NCBI RefSeq assembly: GCF_000342165.1
Contig: NZ_AMRV01000001.1
Coordinates: 62,001-126,000 of the forward strand
Reading direction: 5' to 3'
Origin: Pacificimonas flava
Lineage (GTDB): Bacteria; Pseudomonadota; Alphaproteobacteria; Sphingomonadales; Sphingomonadaceae
Length of the DNA stretch: 64,000 nucleotides
Part shown: in pieces, positions 45,817-54,703 of the stretch
Position numbering within the stretch: the stretch's first letter is position 1
How the letters are laid out: each line of letters begins with the position of its first letter
The notes under the pieces: model-generated
Databases searched by the model: none
What the model was told of the DNA's origin: nothing
Seen by the model: only the letters and a program-made list of their open reading frames with translations
Made by a program: the position numbers and the translations under genes

Positions 45817-46110
45817 ATGAACAAGGTCAACGGCACGGTTCTGGCGACCCCGCGCGTCGCCAATGCGACAGCGAAGAACGACGAGCAATTGGCCGCGGCG
45901 AACGCCGCGAAGCGTTCGGGCGCGGCCGAAAAGGCCGCGACCTCGCAGCCAAGCGTGCAGCTTTCGGCCATGGCGTCTGAAGCGACGAGCGCGGAAGCGC
46001 CGGTCGATCGAAGCAGAGTGGAGGCGATCCGTTCGGCGATCGCGTCCGGCAATTACCCGGTCGATGCCGCAGCGATTGCCGACCGCCTTCTGGCGTTCGA
46101 GCGCGGATGA
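45817..46110 (+). CDS. flgM: anti-sigma-28 factor FlgM
   Basis: A 97-residue protein. The family region is the last 40 residues: SRVEAIRSAIASGNYPVDAA and IADRLLAFE. The N-terminal half is Ala/Ser/Lys-rich and probably disordered, as expected for a protein exported through the flagellar secretion channel. It holds the FliA sigma factor inactive until hook completion. The start ATG 45817 follows a GGGA site. It overlaps flgN by four bases. Confidence 0.9.
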   Translation: MNKVNGTVLATPRVANATAKNDEQLAAANAAKRSGAAEKAATSQPSVQLSAMASEATSAEAPVDRSRVEAIRSAIASGNYPVDAAAIADRLLAFERG

Positions 46111-46463
46111 CGCGCGAACTTTCATTCGAGGATGCGCTTGGCGCATTGCAGACCGCGGTCCACACCCTTGGCGGCCGGCTGACAGGCGGCGATCAGGGCG
46201 CGCTTGTTTCCGCGCTATCCGATGTGGAGGACGCCGGCGCAGCGCTTGCCGCTGCGCAGCCCGAAACCTTGACGCAATCGCAAGTGGCGGCGGCGACCGA
46301 AACGCGGGCCAGTCTCGACCGCATGATGCAGACGGTTCGGCTGATGTCCGACCGGACAGAGCGGCGCCTGCAGGGGCTGCGTCAGGACGGCGGCGCCGTA
46401 TCCTACACGAAGGCGGGCATTACTGCCGCCATGCCGCGCACGCGGGCCCGCACCAGCGCCTGA
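46107..46463 (+). CDS. FlgN-like flagellar export chaperone
   Basis: A 118-residue helical protein, recognised mainly by its position after flgM, with which its ATG overlaps (ATGA), and its size. Long helices fill residues 5-100, with ALQTAVHTLGGRLTGGD and LDRMMQTVRLMSDRTERRLQ, and a late VSYTKAGITA. FlgN binds FlgK and FlgL before secretion. Sequence similarity to FlgN is weak by eye, as is usual in this family. Confidence 0.65.
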   Translation: MTRELSFEDALGALQTAVHTLGGRLTGGDQGALVSALSDVEDAGAALAAAQPETLTQSQVAAATETRASLDRMMQTVRLMSDRTERRLQGLRQDGGAVSYTKAGITAAMPRTRARTSA

Positions 46464-46473
46464 ACACCCCTTC

Positions 46474-46489
46474 TGGCACGCTCCTTGCG
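46474..46489 (+). promoter_or_regulatory. sigma-54-like promoter of the lytic transglycosylase-flhA-fliA run
   Basis: TGGCACG, four bases, then TTGCG. This is an exact match to the sigma-54 core with GG and GC 10 bases apart. The predicted start is near 46500, 20 bases before the preferred ATG at 46520. Confidence 0.88.
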
Positions 46490-46519
46490 GAATGATCGGC
46501 GAATAGGAGCATGCCGGTC

Positions 46520-47332
46520 ATGAGCGTCAATTTTTCGTCAATCGCGAACCTGCGCGCCAGCGGCGCCGGCAGCGATGTCGTCGGTGCCATCCGCGACGCG
46601 AGCGCCCGCACCGGCGTCGACGAATCCTACCTGCTTGCGCAAGCCCGCCTCGAAAGCGGCATGAACCCGGATGCGAAGGCGTCCACGTCAAGCGCGACCG
46701 GTCTTTATCAATTCATCGATCAGACCTGGCTGGCGACGGTAAAACGTCACGGCGCGAAGCACGGCCTCGGCTGGGCTGCGGACAGCATCACGTCGGGGCC
46801 GGGCGGACGCTTGTCCGCCGGCCGTGCGGAACGGGACATCCTAGATCTTCGCAAGGATCCGGCGGCCGCGTCGGCGATGGCGGCGGAGTTCGCATCCGAC
46901 AATCAGGACTATCTGGAACAGCGCCTTGGCCGCCCCGTCGGCCAGACCGATCTTTACATGGCGCATTTTCTGGGCGCGGCCGGCGCGGCGAATTTCCTCA
47001 GCGGCATGGCCGACAATCCGGAGCAGCCCGCCGCGACGCTTCTGCCGGCGGCGGCCCGCGCCAACCGGCCGGTTTTCTACCAGCAGAGCGGCGAGGCCAG
47101 ATCGGTCCGCGAGGTTTACGAGCGATTTGCGGAAAAGCTCGGCCGGTCGGGGGACATGCCGGCGCGAACCATGCTGGCTCGCCAGGAATCCCCGACTGCC
47201 CGCCGTGCCCTGGAAGCAACGCGCCAATGGGTCGCAATGCAGCGCGGCACGGCAGGCGATGCGGCACCGCCTTCGATCACGCCTTCGACGGCGCGGCTTC
47301 TGTACCTTTCGCTGACCACGGGACAAGTCTGA
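46520..47332 (+). CDS. flagellar-associated lytic transglycosylase (SLT domain)
   Basis: A 270-residue protein. The SLT-like domain (about residues 20-150) has ESYLLAQARLESGMNPDAKA, whose glutamate is the likely catalytic acid, then SATGLYQFIDQTWL. ATG 46520 is preferred because AGGAG lies 10 bases upstream; an ATG at 46511 is too close. No classical signal peptide is seen, which suggests export through the flagellar machine or another route. It probably replaces the missing muramidase domain of FlgJ and opens the wall for the rod, like SltF in Rhodobacter. It is followed by flhA after one base. Confidence 0.85.
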   Translation: MSVNFSSIANLRASGAGSDVVGAIRDASARTGVDESYLLAQARLESGMNPDAKASTSSATGLYQFIDQTWLATVKRHGAKHGLGWAADSITSGPGGRLSAGRAERDILDLRKDPAAASAMAAEFASDNQDYLEQRLGRPVGQTDLYMAHFLGAAGAANFLSGMADNPEQPAATLLPAAARANRPVFYQQSGEARSVREVYERFAEKLGRSGDMPARTMLARQESPTARRALEATRQWVAMQRGTAGDAAPPSITPSTARLLYLSLTTGQV

Positions 47333-47333
47333 C

Positions 47334-49454
47334 ATGCAGCTCGCCGTTTCCGGTCCCAAATCGGCTGCCATGACGTCTGCCGGAATGGCGCTGAAGCCGC
47401 AGAATGTGGCGCTGCCGGCGCTGATCCTGACGCTGATCGCGCTTCTGGTCGTGCCGATCCCGCCGCTGCTTCTTGACATCTTCTTCATCGTCAACATCGT
47501 GACGTCGCTGTTGGTGCTGACGCTGGCGCTTGGCGCGGGCAAGCCGCTCGATTTCTCCTCCTTCCCGACGGTCCTTCTTTTCGCCACTCTGCTCAGGCTG
47601 GCGCTGAACGTCGCCTCGACGCGCGTCGTGCTCGTTTCCGGGCACGAGGGCGCGCATGCGGCGGGCGAGGTCATCGCCGCCTTCGGCAGCTTCATCATAG
47701 CCGGCAATTACATCGTCGGCTTGTTCGTCTTCACCATCCTCGTCATCATCAACCTGGTGGTCATTGCAAAGGGCGCGGGCCGCGTGTCGGAGGTCAGTGC
47801 GCGCTTCACGCTCGATGCACTGCCCGGCAAGCAGATGGCGATCGACGCCGATCTCGCCGCGGGCCTGCTGACGCCGGACGAGGCGAAGGCGCGCCGGCAG
47901 GATGTGGCGACGGAGGCTGATTTCTACGGTGCCATGGACGGCGCCTCGAAATTCGTGAAGGGCGACGCCGTCGCAGGCCTTCTCGTTCTCTTCATCAACA
48001 TCCTCGGCGGATTGCTGCTCGGCACGATGCAGCACGGTCTGACGGCGGGTGAGGCGGCAACGACCTACATCACGCTGGCGATCGGCGACGGCCTGGTCGC
48101 GCAAATCCCTTCGCTGCTGCTGTCGATCGCCGCCGCCGCTATCGTCACGCGCGTCAAATCCTCGGATGACCTCGCCGGTCAGGTCTCGACGCAGTTCGGG
48201 GTCGCGAAGGCCTGGATTCCCGTTGCCGCTATCCTCCTCATCATCGCAGTCATTCCCGGCATGCCGCATATCCTGATCCTGACGTTCGCCGGTCTGACCG
48301 GGTACGTGGCCTACCGCCTGTCGAAGCCGAAGAGCGAACCGGTCGAGGTTGCGACGCCGCGCGATACGGAGGCGCCCAGCGAACCCGCATCGGTGGATTG
48401 GGACGATGTCATCGATACCGATCAGCTGACGCTGGAGATCGGCTTTGGTCTTATCGATCTGGTGAACGAGGCGAAGGGATCGCCGCTGACCGGCCGCATC
48501 ACGGGCGTTCGCAAGCAAACCTCCCAGCGCCTCGGCTTCCTGGTTCCGCGCTGCCGCATCAGCGACAATATGGAGTTGCAGGCGGGCGACTACCGCATCG
48601 CCTTCGGCAGCGAGACGTTGGCGCGCGGAACGGTTCGCCCCAATGCGCTTCTGGCGCTGGATACCGGAGATGTCGCAGCCCCATGCCCCGGTGAAGATAC
48701 GCTGGATCCAGCCTTCGGCTTGCCGGCGAAGTGGATCGAACCGGCGGTCAAGGATCAGGCCGTCGCCTTCGGCTACGCGGTCGTCGACATCAGCACGGTG
48801 ATCGCGACGCATATGGGCCGTGTTCTGTCCGCGCGCGCCTACCAACTGTTCGGACAGGAGGAAGCCTCTCGCTTGGTTGATGGCCTGACAGAGGCGGCGC
48901 CGAAGGTGGCCGAAAATCTCGTGCCCGCCAGCGTGTCGCTTCAGACCCTGACCACCATCCTTCAGGCGCTGCTGCGTGAGAACGTCCCCGTGCGGGACTT
49001 TCGCAGGATCGCGGAGGCGATCTGCGCCGCGAGCTTGCGGACGCAGGAGCCGGGCGCGCTTGGCGAAGCGGTTCGCCGGTCGCTGGGGCCGGTGATCGTC
49101 GAGGGCGTGACGGGGTCGGGCGATACGCTGAACGTCGTGACCTTCGGCGGAGAAATCGAGCGGCTGCTCGCCGATTCGGTCGCCGGCGATCCAGAGGCTG
49201 GACACCGAGCCATCGAGCCGAACATGGCGCAGCGCATCATCGAATCGGTGACGCAAACCGCGCAGGCTCTTGCCGCGCGCGACCTGTCCTTTGCGCTGGT
49301 CACCAGTCCGCGCCTGCGCCGGATCGTCTTCAATCTGCTGCGGCCGCAGATCCCCGATATTACGGTGCTGTCCTTTGACGAGATTCCGGAAGAAAAACCC
49401 GTCGACGTCGTCTCGGTCATCGAGCCCGCCGCGCAAATCGGAGAGGCAGCATGA
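47334..49454 (+). CDS. flhA: flagellar export apparatus protein FlhA
   Basis: A 706-residue membrane protein. About eight helices fill the first 330 residues, and the family signature region LLFATLLRLALNVASTRVVL is present with the FHIPEP-like cytosolic loop (KGAGRVSEVSARFTLDALPG). The C-terminal half is the cytosolic export-gate ring that binds chaperone-substrate pairs. The length is normal. The fliA ATG overlaps its stop by four bases. flhF and flhG, which often follow flhA, are absent here. Confidence 0.95.
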   Translation: MQLAVSGPKSAAMTSAGMALKPQNVALPALILTLIALLVVPIPPLLLDIFFIVNIVTSLLVLTLALGAGKPLDFSSFPTVLLFATLLRLALNVASTRVVLVSGHEGAHAAGEVIAAFGSFIIAGNYIVGLFVFTILVIINLVVIAKGAGRVSEVSARFTLDALPGKQMAIDADLAAGLLTPDEAKARRQDVATEADFYGAMDGASKFVKGDAVAGLLVLFINILGGLLLGTMQHGLTAGEAATTYITLAIGDGLVAQIPSLLLSIAAAAIVTRVKSSDDLAGQVSTQFGVAKAWIPVAAILLIIAVIPGMPHILILTFAGLTGYVAYRLSKPKSEPVEVATPRDTEAPSEPASVDWDDVIDTDQLTLEIGFGLIDLVNEAKGSPLTGRITGVRKQTSQRLGFLVPRCRISDNMELQAGDYRIAFGSETLARGTVRPNALLALDTGDVAAPCPGEDTLDPAFGLPAKWIEPAVKDQAVAFGYAVVDISTVIATHMGRVLSARAYQLFGQEEASRLVDGLTEAAPKVAENLVPASVSLQTLTTILQALLRENVPVRDFRRIAEAICAASLRTQEPGALGEAVRRSLGPVIVEGVTGSGDTLNVVTFGGEIERLLADSVAGDPEAGHRAIEPNMAQRIIESVTQTAQALAARDLSFALVTSPRLRRIVFNLLRPQIPDITVLSFDEIPEEKPVDVVSVIEPAAQIGEAA

Positions 49455-50185
49455 CGATGCCGCTGAGAAACGCAGCCGCGCGCGCCTACCGCGAGCAGAT
49501 GGAAGCGCCGAGCGGCCCGGCCGGGCTGATCGCACAGCACCTGCCGCTGGCCCGCCGCGTCGCCTGGCATGTCCATGGAAAGGCGCCGGGAGCGATCGAG
49601 GTGGAGGAATTGCAGCAGATGGCGGTCGTTGCCTTGATCGAGGCGGCGAACGCGCATCAGGGGGACGATGCGACATTCCCCGGCTACGCCAGCATGCGGA
49701 TCAAGGGTGCGCTTCTCGACGAAATGCGCCGCCGCGCCGCCATGACTCGCGGCGCGCTACGCCGCCGCCGCGAAATGCTCAACGCGCAGGAGGCGCTGTC
49801 CGCCTCTCTCGGTCGGCAGCCGACGCGTGCGGAGATTGCCGCCCATCTCGATATCGACGAGGCGGAGTTCTCTGCCCGGTGCGACGAGGCGGAGGGCATT
49901 CGCTATTCGTCGATGGATGAGGTCTATTCCGATCATTCCATGCTGTTCGCGGACGAGCAGCAAGACGCGTTCGACGGCGTGGCCGATGAACAGATGCGCG
50001 CGCTCCTCGCCAGACATATCGGCGGCCTGCCGGAGCGTGAGGCGTTGGTGTTGCAGCTCTATTTCGTCGAGGAACTGAACCTCGTCGAGATTGCCGAGGT
50101 GTTCGATCTCACCTCCGCGCGCATCTGCCAGCTGAAGGCGTCTGCGCTTTCCAAGCTCCGCAAGGCGTTGCAGGACTCGATTTGA
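49451..50185 (+). CDS. fliA: flagellar sigma-28 factor FliA
   Basis: A 244-residue sigma-70-family factor. Region 2 has LIAQHLPLARRVAW and EELQQMAVVALIEAANAH; FPGYASMRIKGALLDEMRRR follows; region 3 contains LGRQPTRAEIAAHLDI; and region 4 has LPEREALVLQLYFVEELNLV and the helix-turn-helix IAEVFDLTSARICQLKASAL. It directs late flagellar genes such as flagellin and is held by FlgM. The ATG overlaps the flhA stop. Confidence 0.94.
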   Translation: MTMPLRNAAARAYREQMEAPSGPAGLIAQHLPLARRVAWHVHGKAPGAIEVEELQQMAVVALIEAANAHQGDDATFPGYASMRIKGALLDEMRRRAAMTRGALRRRREMLNAQEALSASLGRQPTRAEIAAHLDIDEAEFSARCDEAEGIRYSSMDEVYSDHSMLFADEQQDAFDGVADEQMRALLARHIGGLPEREALVLQLYFVEELNLVEIAEVFDLTSARICQLKASALSKLRKALQDSI

Positions 50186-50231
50186 CGGACGGGCGGTTCG
50201 ATCCGTTTTGACGTCACCACCCTTCTCTTAT

Positions 50232-50330
50232 CCTCATCCCGGCGCAGGCCGGGATCCACGCCACTTTTTCGAACCGTTCGTTGAGGTCGAGCGCTCGGGG
50301 GAGTGGATCCCGGCCTGCGCCGTGATGACG
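50232..50330. repeat. 99-bp inverted-repeat element (REP/MITE-like)
   Basis: Two 28-base arms at 50232-50259 and 50303-50330 are inverted copies matching at 26 of 28 positions, around a 43-base spacer. Each arm contains GGCCGGGATCCAC or its complement. Similar palindromic intergenic elements are common in alphaproteobacteria. It lies between the convergent fliA and fliC genes. No coding sequence is inside. The sequence would fold into a long hairpin in RNA. Confidence 0.75.
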
Positions 50331-50446
50331 TGCTGGGAACAGGGCGGGGGCGCGCCGGGGCAGGGACCACCGAGGCTTGGCGCATTCGCGGCTGCTGGCC
50401 GACCGGCCGCCGCCGAGAGCTGCGTGATCCCTTCATGAACGCTCGC

Positions 50447-50482
50447 AAAAGAAAGCCCCGGCCTTCCTGGGAAGACCGAGGC
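50447..50482 (-). terminator. rho-independent terminator of fliC
   Basis: On the minus strand a 13-base arm pairs with a 13-base partner (two G-U pairs) at 50455-50467 and 50470-50482, leaving a tight loop, and is followed by a T-rich run (50447-50454 on the plus strand is A-rich). It starts about 53 bases after the fliC stop. Confidence 0.88.
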
Positions 50483-50534
50483 TTCAGTCGGTGACGCCGG
50501 CGGGATGTGGCGTCACGCGGAATGATGCTGATCC

Positions 50535-52433
50535 TTAACGGAGCAGGCTGAGCACGCCCTGCTGCGACTGGTTCGCCTGGGCGAGCATCGCCTGGGCTGC
50601 CTGCTGCAGGATCTGGGACTTCGCCAGCTTCGTCGTCTCGGCGGCGAAGTCGGCATCTTCGATGCGCGAGCGGGCTGCCGAGAGGTTCGTGCTGGTGTTG
50701 GTCAGGTTGTTGACCGTGACTTCCAGACGGTTCTGGACCGCACCGAGGTCACCGCGGTTCAGCGCGACCTTGTCCAGCGCCTTGTCGATCGCCTCGAGAG
50801 CGAAACTGGCATTGGCCTGGCTGTTGATGCTGAGACCGCCGCCGATCTTGTCGCCCGAGCCGCCCTGCACGGCAAGGCCGGCCTTGCCGAGCGAGCCCGC
50901 AGACCCGTCGATGCGGATGTCTTCACCGTTCGCGGAGGTCAGCGTCAGCTGGCCGGTCGCGGTCGTGTCGGCCAGGAAGCCGCTCGTGTCCGTCAGGGTG
51001 ATGTCGCCGCCCTGCGAGGAGGTGAGCAGCAGCTCGCCGTCTTCGTTGACGCTGGCCTTCAGACCGCTGATGCCGGCACCGTTGATCGCCGTGACGACGT
51101 CAGCGACGTTGTTGGCGCCCGATACGTCGACGGTGCTGCCGTTGATGACGAGCGAGTCCGCGGCCGGTGTCTGCGAGAAGTCGACCGCGACCTTGGCTTC
51201 CGTCTTGGCCGAGGCCGTGACGCCGGTCTGGTCGGAAATCTCGTTGATGGCAGCGGCCTTGGCGGCGGCGCTGGCATCCGAAGACGTGCCGACCTGAATG
51301 CCGTTGATCGTCAGATCGTCGGTCGAGGCAAAGGCGCCGGCACCGACAGAGGCGGACTCGAAGCTCTTGCCGTCGGTCGTCTGGTTGAGGCCGAGAGCCT
51401 GAACGTCCGTGAGCGTACCAGCGGCGTCCGTGTTGGCCGTGACGGTGATGTCGCCGCCGTCGACGCTCTCGAGCGCCACGAAGCCCGCATAGGTGCCGTC
51501 CGTGAAGCCGGCTTCGCTGGCCGCCGTGCCGCCGATCTCGATGGAGGCGCCGGTGTCGTTGGACAGGGTGATCTTGCCATCGTCACCAAGCGAGGCCGTC
51601 ACGCCAGCGACATCGCGGTTGATGTTGGAAACCAGTTCCTCGACGCTGCCGGCCGCGCCGACATCGTTGCCGTTGATGTTCAGCGCACCCTCAGCGAAGG
51701 AGGACGCCGACGGAAGCGAGCCGCTGAGCGTGTTGTACGCCGTTGCGCGAACGCCGTGGTTCGCCGTGTTCGAGTTGATCGCCGTGGCAAGATCGGTCGC
51801 GCTGGCGGTCGCCGGAGCGGTGCCGAAAGCGGCCTTGCCGTTGATGAGGACGTCATCGACGGCCAGTCCCGAGGCATCGCCTACACGGCCCGTCGTCAGC
51901 TGGCCCTGAATGGCGTAGCCCTCGAGGCCGAGCGCCTTCGTCGTGGCGGCGCCGATCGACATGGACACCGTTTCGCCGGAGTTCACGCCCGTCTGCAGCG
52001 TCACGTTCTTGGCACTGCCGTCCAGAAGGTTGGTGCCGTTGAAGCTGGTGGTCTTGGCGATGTTGTTCACCTCTTCCATCAGCTGGTTCATTTCGGACTG
52101 CAGAGCGCCGCGGTCGTCGGCGGAGTAGGTGCCGTTGGCGGACTGCACGGCCAGTTCGCGCATGCGCTGCAGCATGTTCGTGACTTCGCCCAGCGCACCT
52201 TCGGCGGTTTGCGCCATGGAGATGCCGTCATTGGCGTTGCGGATGGCGACGCTGGCGCCGCGGATGTTGGCGGTCATGCGCTGCGAAATGGCGAGGCCGG
52301 CGGCGTCGTCCTTCGCGGAGTTGATGCGGCGGCCCGTCGACAGGCGCTCCATGGTGGTGGACATTTCCTTGCCCGCCATGGCTCCGGCGCTCTGAGCACG
52401 CATTGCGCTGACATTGGTGTTGATGACTGACAT
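50535..52433 (-). CDS. fliC: flagellin
   Basis: A 632-residue flagellin, long for an alphaproteobacterium. The N-terminal D0/D1 region has [40 protein letters not shown], and the C-terminal D1/D0 region has [20 protein letters not shown] and [20 protein letters not shown]. The central part (about residues 190-520) is Ala/Gly/Asp/Ser/Thr-rich with several internally similar units ([48 protein letters not shown]), typical of flagellin hook-IN repeats. It is the only flagellin in the window and lies alone on the minus strand. A sigma-28 promoter would be expected but none was clear. Confidence 0.95.
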   Translation of the reverse strand: MSVINTNVSAMRAQSAGAMAGKEMSTTMERLSTGRRINSAKDDAAGLAISQRMTANIRGASVAIRNANDGISMAQTAEGALGEVTNMLQRMRELAVQSANGTYSADDRGALQSEMNQLMEEVNNIAKTTSFNGTNLLDGSAKNVTLQTGVNSGETVSMSIGAATTKALGLEGYAIQGQLTTGRVGDASGLAVDDVLINGKAAFGTAPATASATDLATAINSNTANHGVRATAYNTLSGSLPSASSFAEGALNINGNDVGAAGSVEELVSNINRDVAGVTASLGDDGKITLSNDTGASIEIGGTAASEAGFTDGTYAGFVALESVDGGDITVTANTDAAGTLTDVQALGLNQTTDGKSFESASVGAGAFASTDDLTINGIQVGTSSDASAAAKAAAINEISDQTGVTASAKTEAKVAVDFSQTPAADSLVINGSTVDVSGANNVADVVTAINGAGISGLKASVNEDGELLLTSSQGGDITLTDTSGFLADTTATGQLTLTSANGEDIRIDGSAGSLGKAGLAVQGGSGDKIGGGLSINSQANASFALEAIDKALDKVALNRGDLGAVQNRLEVTVNNLTNTSTNLSAARSRIEDADFAAETTKLAKSQILQQAAQAMLAQANQSQQGVLSLLR

Positions 52434-52583
52434 GAGAATTCCATCCCTTACGTTTCGATTTCGTCCGGCGTGAGGCGCTTGGCCGGTGTCCGGTAATGGA
52501 AGGGACGACCCGGTCGCCTGATGTTTAAATCACGCTGCCGATTTTTCGTCACGCCGTGCGGATCACCGAGATAGGCGAGCGTC

Positions 52584-52599
52584 TGGCATAGCGCTTGCT
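52584..52599 (+). promoter_or_regulatory. sigma-54-like promoter of fliE
   Basis: TGGCATA, four bases, then TTGCT, with GG and GC 10 bases apart. The predicted start is near 52610, 37 bases before the fliE GTG. Confidence 0.8.
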
Positions 52600-52646
52600 A
52601 GATAGCTCCCGAACATGATTGCAGGCTTTGGAAGGTACAGCGCGCA

Positions 52647-52964
52647 GTGAAGGTCGATAGCTCCAACCTGTTGGAATTGCGGTCGCAAATCATCTCCCGC
52701 AATGCCGAACTGCAGGGCGTCAAGAAACCGTCGGAGGCGGCGGGCGCGGGGTTCGGCAACGCGCTGACGCAGGCCATCGACAGCGTGAAGGCCACACAGG
52801 CCGACGCGGCGCAGGCGACCGATGCTTTTGAGCGGGGCGATAGCCAGGACGTGGCTGGAATGATGCTCGCGCGGCAGAAATCGTCGCTGGCGTTCCAGGC
52901 GACGCTACAGGTCCGGAACAAGGTCCTGTCCGCCTACAAAGACGTCATGAACATGCCGGTCTGA
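52647..52964 (+). CDS. fliE: flagellar hook-basal body protein FliE
   Basis: A 105-residue protein that links the MS-ring to the rod. The central and C-terminal parts have FGNALTQAIDSVKATQADAA and the family block AGMMLARQKSSLAFQATLQV, ending VLSAYKDVMNMPV. The start is GTG 52647, following a GGAAGG site. It opens the fliEFGHIJ run behind a sigma-54-like promoter. Its length is standard. Confidence 0.93.
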   Translation: MKVDSSNLLELRSQIISRNAELQGVKKPSEAAGAGFGNALTQAIDSVKATQADAAQATDAFERGDSQDVAGMMLARQKSSLAFQATLQVRNKVLSAYKDVMNMPV

Positions 52965-52990
52965 CGGCAACGGCACGGGACTGAAGACAA

Positions 52991-54703
52991 ATGGCTGACA
53001 ACGACATCATAGATGGCCGTGCCATCGTTCCGCAGAGCGGCGGCGCCGGCGCGGTGGCGGCACAGGGCAGCGGCATGATCGGCGGCGGAGCGCTTTCCGA
53101 CCCGGCACAGCTCTGGCGCAACCTGACGGGGAGCGCCGCTTTCAAGCGTTGGCTCCCGATCGGCCTTGCCATCGTCGGCGCCGCTGCGGTGCTGGCGCTG
53201 GCGCTCAGCTTCGTAGAACCGTCCCGGGCGCCGCTTTTTCCCGGCGTTCCGGAGGCGGAAACGGCACGCATGCTGGAGACGCTGCAGAAACAGGGTTTTG
53301 ACGCGCGGATCGAACCGGACAGCGGTCTTCTGACCGTACCGGCCGCCGACAAGAACCGGGCGCGCATTGCGCTTGCCTCGGAAGGGCTGCCGGAAACCGG
53401 CCTCAGCGGCTACGACGTCCTCAACGACATGCCCTTTGGGACCAGCCGGGCCGTGGAGCGCGCGCGCCTGCAACAGACGCAGGAAACCGGCCTCGCCGCG
53501 AGCATCGAGGAAGTCAGCGGTGTCGAATCCGCGCGTGTCCACATCGCCGCGCCCGAACCCAGCGCCTTTGTGCGCAGTCGCAGCACGCCCACGGCATCTG
53601 TCTTCGTCAAGCTGAAGGGCGGCCGCGTGCTCGGCGACGAGCAGGTCACGGCGATCGTGCACCTCGTGTCGTCGTCCGTGCCGGGCCTCGCTGCCGAAGA
53701 CGTCAGTGTTGTCGATCAGCGCGGCAATCTGCTGTCGAAGCGCCTGACGGGCGATCTTGCGGCCTCGGCCGAGCAGCTCGCCTACACGACGCGTCTTGAA
53801 GATGCGTGGCGCGAACGGATTGCGAAAATCCTTATCCCCATCGTCGGTGCGGACAATTTCAGCGCGGAAGTGGCGCTCGACCTCGATTTCAATCGCAGCG
53901 AATCCACCAGCGAGACCTATGACAAGGACGCGGTCCTGCGTAGTGAGCAGCGCACCGTGACGCAGTCGGGTGGGGGCGAGCAGGCGCGCGGGATTCCCGG
54001 CACGGTTTCGAACACGCCCCCCGCAGCCGCGCAGTTGACGCCCGCGGACGGCGAAATTCCGCCGGAAGGCGAGGCCGCGGCCGATGCGGCGGCGCAGGCC
54101 CCGGCTCTCGCCGACGAAAGCACAGTCCGCAATTATGAGGTGGGCAAGCAGGTATCCGTGACGCGCGACAGCGTCGGTGAGATCCGCCGGGCGTCCGTTG
54201 CCGTGGCGCTGCGCGAGAACGGACAGAAACTGTCCGATACGCAGCTGAAGGAAATCGAGACGCTGCTGAACGGCGCGCTTGGTATCGACAAGGATCGCGG
54301 TGATGTGCTCGTCGTGCGCGGCCAGTCCTTCGCTGCCCTCGATGCGATGGAGGAACCGCCGCTGTGGGAACAGCAATGGGTGCAGAGTTGGGGAACGAAG
54401 GGCGTTGTGCTGCTGCTGGGGCTTGCGGCGCTTTTTATGGTCGGCCGGCCCTTGAAGAAGGCTCTCGCGGCAGGGAAATCCAAGGATGACGAGGCGAGCA
54501 CCGACGCAGCGCAGGCAGCGGCGGATTCGGCAGCGGCGGAAAGCGCCGCGGACGCGCAGACATCTCTCGCGGCACCGACCCAGGACCAGTTCAACGAGCG
54601 TCTGACGCTGCTGCGCGAACTCATCGCGGCCGATACCGGCCGCGCCTCTCAGGCCTTTGGCCGGATGATGACCGACGAGAAGCGGAGTGCGCAGAATGGC
54701 TGA
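52991..54703 (+). CDS. fliF: flagellar MS-ring protein FliF
   Basis: A 570-residue membrane protein. Membrane helix one is at about residues 57-75 (ALAIVGAAAVLALALSF-like), and the second is near residue 475. The periplasmic YscJ/FliF region carries FPGVPEAETARMLETLQKQG and VESARVHIAAPEP, then SVFVKLKGGRVLGDEQV. The C-terminal tail, after helix two, is the FliG-binding part. It is 26 bases after fliE and overlaps fliG by eight bases. Confidence 0.94.
   Translation: MADNDIIDGRAIVPQSGGAGAVAAQGSGMIGGGALSDPAQLWRNLTGSAAFKRWLPIGLAIVGAAAVLALALSFVEPSRAPLFPGVPEAETARMLETLQKQGFDARIEPDSGLLTVPAADKNRARIALASEGLPETGLSGYDVLNDMPFGTSRAVERARLQQTQETGLAASIEEVSGVESARVHIAAPEPSAFVRSRSTPTASVFVKLKGGRVLGDEQVTAIVHLVSSSVPGLAAEDVSVVDQRGNLLSKRLTGDLAASAEQLAYTTRLEDAWRERIAKILIPIVGADNFSAEVALDLDFNRSESTSETYDKDAVLRSEQRTVTQSGGGEQARGIPGTVSNTPPAAAQLTPADGEIPPEGEAAADAAAQAPALADESTVRNYEVGKQVSVTRDSVGEIRRASVAVALRENGQKLSDTQLKEIETLLNGALGIDKDRGDVLVVRGQSFAALDAMEEPPLWEQQWVQSWGTKGVVLLLGLAALFMVGRPLKKALAAGKSKDDEASTDAAQAAADSAAAESAADAQTSLAAPTQDQFNERLTLLRELIAADTGRASQAFGRMMTDEKRSAQNG

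Larger units (their letters stand above)
50186..50534. other. 349-bp region between fliA and fliC
   Basis: The genes are convergent. The region holds the 99-bp inverted-repeat element and, near the fliC end, a rho-independent terminator for fliC. No gene or other conserved element was recognised in the rest. Confidence 0.8.

Noticed and set aside
47277-49676. A 799-codon open frame antisense to flhA and part of fliA.
   Set aside because: It lies opposite well-recognised genes in very GC-rich DNA, has an Arg/His/Asp/Gln-rich composition typical of antisense shadows, and shows no motif.
52434-52583. A sigma-28 or sigma-54 promoter for fliC on the minus strand.
   Set aside because: Only weak matches were found: a TAAA with a poor -10 half, and a GG/GC pair with 11 instead of 10 bases between. 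Neither is convincing.
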